This document shows, one piece after another, positions 57,235-64,000 of a DNA stretch of 64,000 nt. The position numbers were made by a program, and so were the translations under genes. This stretch comes from Henriciella mobilis. GTDB lineage: Bacteria > Pseudomonadota > Alphaproteobacteria > Caulobacterales > Hyphomonadaceae. The notes below the pieces were generated by a model. It made no database searches and was not told where the DNA came from. It saw only the letters and a program-made list of their open reading frames with translations. The first letter of the stretch is position 1, and each line of letters opens with the position of its first letter. Location of the stretch: contig NZ_QWFZ01000015.1 in the NCBI RefSeq assembly GCF_003576315.1, positions 1 to 64,000 on the forward strand, written 5' to 3'.

Positions 57235-59423
57235 TGCGGCGTGTCCTCTCCTGTCTCGTGCTTGTGATTGCCGTGATCGCCTGCGTGCAGGCCGCCGGTG
57301 CGCAGACCCTGCTGGACGAAACCTTCCAGTCCGGTGAGCTCGGAGCCTGGCGCGGAGACCCGGGGCGGGGCGATATCCAGCTGACGGAGTATGCAGGCAA
57401 CTACTCGATCCGCCTTCGCCGCGACGCTTGGGCGGGCCGAACAATACAAGGCACTGTCGAAGCTGGAGAGACGCTGGTCGTTTCGGCAGACTTTGCAGCC
57501 AATGGACTCGAGAAATCGGACGCCTGCCTGCTCGAATTCTCCGCAGGCGGACAGCCTTGGGTGACGATTGGCAGCGTTGGCGACGGTCAGGATGACGGCG
57601 TTACGCTGACGGGTGTGTCGGGAGACATCGCCGGGCCGCTGAGCCAGATGGCGGTCAGGGTGCGAAGCGGTGGGAATGCCATCAACGACACCTGCTGGGC
57701 CGATAATATCCGGGCGGTCAGGCAGGTGCCCTTACCCTCCGACGCTGATGCGCGCGCCGCCCTCGAGCAAATTCTGGATGGAGAAGGGACGCCGTCCAGT
57801 CTTCTTCCGATGAGCGTATTTGAGCCAATTGCGGAAGCAGGCGAGCCCGCAGCATCCATGCAGGGCAGGCTGACGCTCAGCCCGGATGCGCAATCGGTCC
57901 AGGCAAACGTCCTGGCTGACCGCTTCGGCTATGCAGATGAACTGGCACCGCAGCGTGAGCTGCCCGAGATAAGCATCGATTTCGTCACGTCTCGAGGTCA
58001 CCTCATTCCGGCAAAACGTCATCTGGTCCTTACCGGCAATCCTCACTGGGACCTGATTATGACCACCGGCCGTGTCTGGAGCTTGCCTGGCCAGCAGGGC
58101 GACCTGCGCGCGGTGCTGCCGTTTGCGCTTGTCGAAAAGAATGCAAATTGCGTCCATAATGGTCTGATTGTTCTCGATATTCTGGGTGATGGCTCCACCT
58201 CGCCGGCCTTTTGGCAGGTCGCGTCCGAGACCTGCGCCTATTTTCAGTTCGACGCATGGGGGCTCATGGAGGCTGGGTTTGAAGCAGCTGACGTCGAAAA
58301 CGCCGCCACCATCGTCGAAGGCTATGAGCGGGAGCTGGACAGCCGGCTTCCTGTTCGCGCTATACAAGACCTGGCGCGGGACTTTCCCGGAATAGACGCG
58401 AGCGCATTCGGCGCTGCAAGCGACGTCGATCCCGAAGACATGACACTCTTCGGGCTGACGGTCGAAGGCCATCACTATGCGAGCGAGTGCGGCACGCGGG
58501 CGGGGCCGATGCCGCTTTGTGATGAGCTGGTCATTCCGTCCTATTCCTTCGCGAAATCGATGTTTGCCGGCCTCGGCATGATGCGGCTGGAGCACCTCTA
58601 TCCGGGTGCCATGGACGCGCTGATTGTCGACTATGTGCCCGCTTGTGCGGAGCAAGGTTCCTGGAACGATGTCACCTTTGCCGATGCGCTCAACATGGCG
58701 ACGGGGCATTACGGGTCGGCCGCTCCTGATGCCGATGAAGATGCGTCGGTCGATCAGGAATTCTTTGTGACGACCTCTCAAGCGCGCAAGCTTGCGCTCG
58801 CCTGCGGGCAGTTCCCGCGCCGGACAGCGCCGGGCAAGACATTCGTCTATCACACCTCCGACACCTATCTGCTCGGCACGGCCATGCAGGCCTTCCTTCG
58901 CGCGAAAAAGGGAGCGGAGGCGGACATCTACAGGGACCTGCTCGTCGAGCCGCTCTGGCGCCGGCTCGGTCTCTCGCAAGTGCTCGATGAGACGCGGCGT
59001 TCCGGGCCGTCCGCCGATTCTCAACCGTTCACCGGCTGGGGCCTGTTCATGCAGCGCGGCGACCTGGCGAAGCTTCTCGTATTTCTCGGCGGCGCCGATG
59101 GGGAGATCGACGGTGAGCAGGTCGTCGCGAAAAGGCCGCTCAGACAGGCCCTTCAGAAGGAGGGAGAGGGTGACGGTCTGCCCGCTGCAGAGGCGCCACT
59201 CTTCTACAGGAACGGCTTCTGGGCGTTCGACATTCAGGCCTATGGGGGCTGCGATTCTCCAACGCGCATTCCATTCATGTCCGGCTTCGGCGGGCTCGTC
59301 GCCGCAATCATCCCGAACGGCGTGACCTACTACTATGTCAGCGATGGCGGCGCGTATCGCTGGGCCGGTGCCGCACTCGAAACCGGTGCGATTTCAAACT
59401 TCTGCAAGGGAGGGCGCCCATGA
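57234..59423 (+). CDS. Exported serine hydrolase, beta-lactamase-like, with N-terminal extension
   Basis: A 729-residue secreted protein. The signal peptide covers residues 1-24 (L-S-C-L-V-L-V-I-A-V-I-A-C, cleavage near A-G-A-Q). Residues about 25-170 look like a beta-sandwich carbohydrate-binding-type domain. A serine beta-lactamase/penicillin-binding fold follows from about residue 400: Ser438 and Lys441 form the S-F-A-K motif, and Y-H-T-S-D-T may be the second motif. Family members hydrolyse esters, amides or D-amino peptides. It overlaps its neighbours at both ends (TGATG and ATGA), so it is cotranslated with the sulfotransferase and MFS genes. Confidence 0.8.
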   Translation: MRRVLSCLVLVIAVIACVQAAGAQTLLDETFQSGELGAWRGDPGRGDIQLTEYAGNYSIRLRRDAWAGRTIQGTVEAGETLVVSADFAANGLEKSDACLLEFSAGGQPWVTIGSVGDGQDDGVTLTGVSGDIAGPLSQMAVRVRSGGNAINDTCWADNIRAVRQVPLPSDADARAALEQILDGEGTPSSLLPMSVFEPIAEAGEPAASMQGRLTLSPDAQSVQANVLADRFGYADELAPQRELPEISIDFVTSRGHLIPAKRHLVLTGNPHWDLIMTTGRVWSLPGQQGDLRAVLPFALVEKNANCVHNGLIVLDILGDGSTSPAFWQVASETCAYFQFDAWGLMEAGFEAADVENAATIVEGYERELDSRLPVRAIQDLARDFPGIDASAFGAASDVDPEDMTLFGLTVEGHHYASECGTRAGPMPLCDELVIPSYSFAKSMFAGLGMMRLEHLYPGAMDALIVDYVPACAEQGSWNDVTFADALNMATGHYGSAAPDADEDASVDQEFFVTTSQARKLALACGQFPRRTAPGKTFVYHTSDTYLLGTAMQAFLRAKKGAEADIYRDLLVEPLWRRLGLSQVLDETRRSGPSADSQPFTGWGLFMQRGDLAKLLVFLGGADGEIDGEQVVAKRPLRQALQKEGEGDGLPAAEAPLFYRNGFWAFDIQAYGGCDSPTRIPFMSGFGGLVAAIIPNGVTYYYVSDGGAYRWAGAALETGAISNFCKGGRP

Positions 59424-60622
59424 GCGACACCTCGATACCGCATGCACGTGCCTCGCTTCGCGTTGACCCGGATGGCTGGACGGCCGCCATCATCCTTGCC
59501 TTTCTCGCAACGGCTGGCCTCTTTTACGTCAACATCATGGCGGCCATCGTCGACGGCCTGGTGGCTGGCCTCGGCCTGTCCGAAGGCCAGGCTGGTCAGA
59601 TCGGTTCTATCAACATCTATGGCGCAGCGGCCGGCGCGCTTTTGGCAACAGCAACTGTGCGCCGGATGCCATGGAGAGTGACCTGCATCAGTTGCCTGGT
59701 CGCCCTGATTGCCATCGACCTCGGTTCGATCGCCATCGACAGTTTTTCGGTGCTGTTTGCCGCAAGAGCTGTTCATGGCTTCATCGGGGGGCTTCTGACC
59801 GGAACCGCGTTTGCCCTCATCGCGCGCACGGCCAAGTCTGACCGGACATTCGGTATGCTGCTCTTCGTTCAATTCGGACTTGGAGGGCTTGGTGTCATGT
59901 TGCTGCCCCCGCTTGCACCGCTCTACGGGACCAGCGCGCTCTTTCTCTCGCTCGCCGCCTTCAGCCTTGCGACGCTGCTGATGCTGCCGTTTCTGTCGGC
60001 CCATCCGGCGACGGCAAGAGACCCTGAAAGCGCTGAGGAGTCGCCGCGGATGCAGTGGCGCCCGCTGATAATGACATTGCTTGCGATCTTTGTCTTCCAG
60101 GCCGCGAACATGGGATTGCTGGCCTATATCATCCGTCTTGGAATTGGGTACGGTCTTGAGCGTGAATATGTCTCAATGGCACTCGGCCTGGCGACATGGG
60201 TCGCCCTGCTGGGGCCGGCCCTCGTTATGATCTGCGGCCTGAAATTCGGGCGGTTCTGGCTGCTCTTTGCCTCCATGATCCTCACGCTTTTCGGCACGGC
60301 GGTTTTTCACTGGAGCGCCAGCCCGGCCGCCTACATGATCGCCAATTGCGGGACAGGGATCACCTGGGGCTTCGTTGTCGCCTATCTGCTCGGCATGACC
60401 GCGGAGTTCGACAAGGCCGGCCGGGCGTCGGCTTTTGGCGGGTTCATTTCGAAGATGGGGCTGGCCTCAGGCCCTCTCATCGCGGGTTGGATTCTCGGCG
60501 CTGGTCTGGGCCTGTCGACGCTGATCAATACAGCGCTCGCCGGCCTGGCGCTAAGCATGGTCATCATGCTCTTTCCGGCACGGCATCTGGACAGCCATCG
60601 CGATCGCATTCTGGCGCAATAA
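59420..60622 (+). CDS. MFS transporter
   Basis: A 400-residue major facilitator with about 12 hydrophobic segments. The first begins at about residue 22 (A-A-I-I-L-A-F-L-A-T-A-G-L-F-Y-V-N-I), and the central loop near residue 195 carries the sequence A-R-D-P-E-S-A-E-E-S. No substrate-specific signature is recognised. It overlaps the serine hydrolase gene by four bases (ATGA) and is last in the operon 55663-60622. It may import the product released by the hydrolase. Confidence 0.85.
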   Translation: MSDTSIPHARASLRVDPDGWTAAIILAFLATAGLFYVNIMAAIVDGLVAGLGLSEGQAGQIGSINIYGAAAGALLATATVRRMPWRVTCISCLVALIAIDLGSIAIDSFSVLFAARAVHGFIGGLLTGTAFALIARTAKSDRTFGMLLFVQFGLGGLGVMLLPPLAPLYGTSALFLSLAAFSLATLLMLPFLSAHPATARDPESAEESPRMQWRPLIMTLLAIFVFQAANMGLLAYIIRLGIGYGLEREYVSMALGLATWVALLGPALVMICGLKFGRFWLLFASMILTLFGTAVFHWSASPAAYMIANCGTGITWGFVVAYLLGMTAEFDKAGRASAFGGFISKMGLASGPLIAGWILGAGLGLSTLINTALAGLALSMVIMLFPARHLDSHRDRILAQ

Positions 60623-60697
60623 ACACCGCCCAACTGGTACTATTGCCCATAAAGCCAGCGGCTAGTCTGGCCTCATCGATAGTTGAGGGGTTCAGAA

Positions 60698-62155
60698 ATG
60701 CCAGGCATCGGTTTCGACTGCCCGACAAAGGCTTTCATCGCGGGCGAATGGCGCCCGGCTCAGACCGGACAGGTCTTTGATGTGAGAGATCCGGCCACTG
60801 GAGACGTGATTGCGCGGGTTGCCGATTGCAGCGCAGCGGATGCGCAAGCCGCTGTCGACGCAGCGCACGAAGCACAGTCACAGTGGGCTTCAAAACCGGC
60901 AGGCGAGCGCTCGGTCATCCTGCGCAAGTGGCGCGACCTCATGGTCGAGGAGGCTGACCGGCTGGCCCGCATCCTGACGCTGGAAAACGGCAAACCCCTG
61001 GCCGAAGCGCGCGGCGAGATCCTCTACGGCGCGTCCTATTTTGAATGGTTCGCTGAAGAGGCCAAGCGGATTTATGGAGAGACAATCCCGTCTCCGGCGC
61101 CGGACAAGCGTATCCTCGTGATCCGTCAGCCCGTCGGCGTCTGCGCCGCGATCACGCCCTGGAACTTCCCGAATGCCATGCTGGCGAGAAAGGTTGCTGC
61201 GGCCCTGGCGGCTGGCTGCACAATGGTTGCCAAACCCGCAGAGGATACGCCGCTTTCTGCGCTCGCCATGGCGGCGCTTGGCGAACGGGCCGGATTGCCG
61301 GCTGGCGTGTTCAACGTTGTTCCGACCACCGCGCCCGCCGACATCGGTGAAGTGCTCACAACAAGTGACAGGGTCAGGAAAGTGACCTTCACGGGGTCCA
61401 CGAATACCGGCCGCACTCTGATGCGCCAGTCGACCGGCACGATCAAGAAGGTCTCCATGGAGCTTGGCGGGAACGCGCCGTTCATCGTGTTCGACGATGC
61501 TGACCTGGAGAAGGCGGCAGACGGGCTGATGGCCTCGAAGTTCCGCAATGCCGGTCAGACCTGTGTCTGCGCCAACCGTGTCTTCGTGCACGCTTCTGTC
61601 ATGGACCGGTTCGCCAGTATTGTCCGCAGCAAGGTGGCCGCGCTCAAGATCGCGCCCGGCCTGGAAGAGGGCGCGCAGATCGGGCCGCTGATCAACAGCC
61701 AGGCGGTGAGAAAGGTTGAGGCGCTCGTCAATTCCGCGGCTGAAGCCGGGGCCAGCATTGTGCAAGGCGGAACGCGCCACGAGGCCGGCGAGTTGTTCTA
61801 CGCGCCGACAGTGCTCTCCAACGTAAGTCATGACATGGAGATCGCCCGCGAAGAAATCTTCGGGCCGGTTGTGCCGCTGATTTCTTTCGAGACGGAAAGC
61901 GACGTCATCGCAGCGGCGAACGACACCGTTTACGGGCTTGCAGCCTACGCCTTCACGAATGACCTCGGCCGGGCCTTCCGCGTTTCGGAAGGGCTCGAAT
62001 ACGGCATGGTCGCCATCAATGACGGCGCGCTGTCGAATGCGGCGGCGCCCTTTGGCGGCGTGAAGCAATCCGGCCTCGGCCGTGAGGGCTCGAGCCACGG
62101 CCTCGATGACTATCTTGAACTCAAATACATCCTGCTAGGAGGGCTGGGCGGCTGA
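60698..62155 (+). CDS. gabD: NAD(P)-dependent succinate-semialdehyde dehydrogenase
   Basis: A 485-residue aldehyde dehydrogenase of the GabD group: T-P-W-N-F-P-N-A-M-L-A-R-K, the T-F-T-G-S-T-N-T-G-R loop, catalytic Glu in M-E-L-G-G-N and nucleophile Cys in N-A-G-Q-T-C-V-C-A-N-R. These blocks are specific for succinate-semialdehyde dehydrogenase. The ATG at 60698 has GAGGGG upstream; an ATG five codons earlier is less well placed. The GABA aminotransferase gene follows by 15 bp, so together they turn 4-aminobutyrate into succinate. Confidence 0.92.
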   Translation: MPGIGFDCPTKAFIAGEWRPAQTGQVFDVRDPATGDVIARVADCSAADAQAAVDAAHEAQSQWASKPAGERSVILRKWRDLMVEEADRLARILTLENGKPLAEARGEILYGASYFEWFAEEAKRIYGETIPSPAPDKRILVIRQPVGVCAAITPWNFPNAMLARKVAAALAAGCTMVAKPAEDTPLSALAMAALGERAGLPAGVFNVVPTTAPADIGEVLTTSDRVRKVTFTGSTNTGRTLMRQSTGTIKKVSMELGGNAPFIVFDDADLEKAADGLMASKFRNAGQTCVCANRVFVHASVMDRFASIVRSKVAALKIAPGLEEGAQIGPLINSQAVRKVEALVNSAAEAGASIVQGGTRHEAGELFYAPTVLSNVSHDMEIAREEIFGPVVPLISFETESDVIAAANDTVYGLAAYAFTNDLGRAFRVSEGLEYGMVAINDGALSNAAAPFGGVKQSGLGREGSSHGLDDYLELKYILLGGLGG

Positions 62156-62170
62156 GCCCGGCGATACGCC

Positions 62171-63445
62171 ATGAAAAACGAAACGCTCCTGAAATCACGC
62201 GAAGCCGCTGTCCCTCGCGGCATTGGCAGCATGCACCCGGTCTTTGCGAAGAGAGCCCTGAACTCCGAAATCTGGGATGAAGAAGACCGGCGCTACATCG
62301 ATTTTGCGTCCGGTATCGCCGTGAACAATACGGGCCACAACCATCCCAGGGTGCAAGCGGCAGCGGCTGAACAGCTCGGCAATTTCTCCCATGTATGCTT
62401 CCAGGTGACGCCTTACGCGCCCTACATCGAGCTGGCTGAGAAGCTATCGGCACTGGCACCCGGCCCCACACCGAAGAAGACCATCTTCCTGACGACAGGG
62501 GCTGAAGCCGTCGAGAACGCCGTGAAGATCGCGCGGGCCGCAACGGGCCGGCCGGGCGTCATCGCGTTCGGTGGCGGGTTTCATGGCCGCACGATGATGA
62601 CGATGGCCCTTACGGGGAAGGTCGCGCCATACAAGATTGGCTTTGGCCCGTTCCCGGCCGATGTCTGGCATGTGCCGTTTCCAGTGCCGTATCATGGCGT
62701 CACCGAGGCGGACTCGCTGAAGGCGCTCGAAAACCTGTTCAAGGCCGATGTCGAGCCCGGCCGGATCGCGGCGATCATCATCGAGCCGGTGCAGGGCGAG
62801 GGTGGCTTTTACGCGGCAAGCCCCGCTTTCATGCAGACGCTACGCGCGATTTGCGACGAGCATGGCATCTTGCTTATCTGCGACGAAATCCAGACCGGTT
62901 TCGCCCGCACGGGCCGCGTCTTCGCGACCGAGTATGCCGACATCGAACCTGACCTGATGACGATCGCGAAAGCCATGGCTGGCGGGTTCCCGATCTCTGG
63001 CGTCATCGGCAAGAAAGATATCATGGACGCCCCCGCGCCCGGCGGTCTCGGCGGCACTTATGGCGGCTCACCGCTCGGCTGTGCGGCAGGCCTCGCTGTG
63101 CTCGATGTCATTCGGGAAGAGGGGCTTTGCGAGCGGGCCGTCGAAATCGGAGACCGGGTGACCCGTCACTGTAATGCGCTTCGCCAGTCGGACAGGGGGA
63201 TCGGTGACATCCGTTCGCTCGGCGCGATGGCAGCGATGGAAATGATCTATGACGGCGATGCCTCGCAGCCTGATCCTGACCGGACAAAACGGATCGTTCA
63301 CGAAGCGCGCGAGCGCGGACTTCTGCTCCTGTCCTGCGGTGTGCGGGCGAATGTCATCCGCTTCCTCATGCCTCTGACGATTCCGTTCGAGGTGCTGGAT
63401 GAGGGCCTGGCGATCCTGACCGAAGCGGTGAAGGCATCCCGGTAA
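62171..63445 (+). CDS. gabT: 4-aminobutyrate aminotransferase
   Basis: A 424-residue class III PLP aminotransferase. It has F-A-S-G-I-A-V-N-N-T-G-H-N-H-P, the T-T-G-A-E-A-V-E-N-A-V-K-I-A-R phosphate-binding block, G-F-H-G-R-T, E-P-V-Q-G-E-G-G-F, D-E-I-Q-T-G-F-A-R-T-G and the PLP lysine, Lys267, in I-A-K-A-M-A-G-G. These are all as in GabT. It transfers the amino group of GABA to 2-oxoglutarate, giving succinate semialdehyde for the preceding enzyme. Confidence 0.93.
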   Translation: MKNETLLKSREAAVPRGIGSMHPVFAKRALNSEIWDEEDRRYIDFASGIAVNNTGHNHPRVQAAAAEQLGNFSHVCFQVTPYAPYIELAEKLSALAPGPTPKKTIFLTTGAEAVENAVKIARAATGRPGVIAFGGGFHGRTMMTMALTGKVAPYKIGFGPFPADVWHVPFPVPYHGVTEADSLKALENLFKADVEPGRIAAIIIEPVQGEGGFYAASPAFMQTLRAICDEHGILLICDEIQTGFARTGRVFATEYADIEPDLMTIAKAMAGGFPISGVIGKKDIMDAPAPGGLGGTYGGSPLGCAAGLAVLDVIREEGLCERAVEIGDRVTRHCNALRQSDRGIGDIRSLGAMAAMEMIYDGDASQPDPDRTKRIVHEARERGLLLLSCGVRANVIRFLMPLTIPFEVLDEGLAILTEAVKASR

Positions 63446-63487
63446 GCTGGCGCGCTGACGCTGTCCCCAACGCCTCCCGCCGACACG

Positions 63488-64000
63488 CTAGGCGGCCGCC
63501 ATTGCCCGGCGATTGGCGTACAGGTCGCGGATGAAGGTCCGGCCCGCCGCGAGGAAGAAAAGGCCAGCGAAGGCAAACAGGCCGGTGGCAACCACGCAGG
63601 CCCACTTCACGCCATAGGCGCGCGCGTCGCGGCAGGCTGCGACGAGTTCTTCGGAGAGGCTTGCATCGGTCAGGCTGCAGGAGGCCGTGATCTGGCCGGC
63701 CAGGTCATTGGCGCCGATCCAGCTCGCGGACATCAGGTCGGCCACGATTCCAAGCGCTGGCGGGCCGGCGCCGTAGCCGATCAGATTGACGATGAAGAGC
63801 AATATGGCGACCGACGTCGCCCGTACGCGCAGGCTGACCACAGCCTGCGCAATGTTGTACTGCGCGCCGAGATAGAAATATTGCAGCACGCTGGCGACCA
63901 TCAGCAAGACCAGCATCAGCGTGCTGCCGCCGACCAGGAAAGCCGAGGCATAAAGCGGGGCGCAGACCAGGAAGGCGATCCCCGGCACCCAGGTGGCTGC
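63488..64000 (-). CDS. MFS transporter, partial (5' end beyond window)
   Basis: A C-terminal MFS fragment of at least 170 codons, continuing past the right edge of the window with no stop. Several membrane segments are visible (L-M-L-V-L-L-M-V-A-S-V-L and A-I-L-L-F-I-V-N-L-I-G-Y-G-A-G), and the inner motif L-R-V-R-A-T-S-V-A fits the second half of an MFS protein. An internal GTG at 63988 is probably not the start. It is convergent with gabT. Confidence 0.75.
   Translation of the reverse strand, partial: AATWVPGIAFLVCAPLYASAFLVGGSTLMLVLLMVASVLQYFYLGAQYNIAQAVVSLRVRATSVAILLFIVNLIGYGAGPPALGIVADLMSASWIGANDLAGQITASCSLTDASLSEELVAACRDARAYGVKWACVVATGLFAFAGLFFLAAGRTFIRDLYANRRAMAAA

Overview
The window looks like chromosome (or large plasmid) from an alphaproteobacterium, most likely of the Hyphomonadaceae or Sphingomonadales type. 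I infer this from three things: several large TonB-dependent receptors with the plug pattern seen in those groups, a TPR-sulfotransferase beside one of them, and a DUF3489-DUF2924-serine recombinase cassette. This is inference from gene content; no rRNA or other phylogenetic marker is present.

Layout. (1) 1-2606: a complete IS66-family element (tnpA, tnpB, tnpC) with matching ends. (2) 2645-5152: a recombinase cassette (DUF3489, DUF2924, large serine recombinase) and a small unknown gene. (3) 5321-50086: a catabolic island of about 45 kb. It encodes five acyl-CoA dehydrogenases (two tandem two-subunit pairs plus one classical enzyme), six adenylate-forming ligases or ligase-like proteins, two thiolases, an alpha-methylacyl-CoA racemase, two crotonases and a crotonase remnant, a double-hotdog MaoC-type hydratase, SDRs, a P450 with an aldehyde dehydrogenase, two nitronate-monooxygenase-like proteins, two amidohydrolases, a thiolase-fold protein paired with a DUF35 protein (Ltp2-like), a hydrolase-flavin reductase fusion, a TonB receptor, an MFS transporter, a kinase-like protein, and two GntR plus one TetR regulators. 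(4) 50091-54972: IS6-family DNA, namely a left-end fragment, a full copy and a 142-bp pair of ends. These bracket four genes for exported or membrane-anchored proteins, including a trypsin-like protease. (5) 54973-64000: a 5'-truncated TonB receptor, a TPR-sulfotransferase / serine hydrolase / MFS operon, a GABA-shunt pair (gabD-gabT) and the end of another MFS gene.

How the island may work. The enzymes fit uptake of a hydrophobic molecule (TonB receptor, MFS), oxidation at a terminal carbon (P450, alcohol and aldehyde dehydrogenases), CoA activation (several ligases), epimerisation of a 2-methylacyl-CoA (racemase), beta-oxidation (two-subunit dehydrogenases, hydratases, HSD10-like SDR, thiolases) and retro-aldol cleavage of a branched hydroxyacyl-CoA (Ltp2-DUF35 pair). 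The nearest described logic is degradation of sterol or isoprenoid side chains, but no recognised steroid-ring genes are in the window, so the substrate is unknown.

The most notable structure is regulatory. An 18-bp palindrome close to CCTAGTTATATAACTAGG recurs upstream of nearly every transcription unit of the island, including the first GntR gene, and I saw none outside it. It looks like the operator of one regulon covering about 36 kb. The P450 operon and its divergent TetR gene instead share a different, perfect 20-bp inverted repeat. Stretches above 300 bases without a gene do not occur; shorter gaps with visible content are listed as sites.
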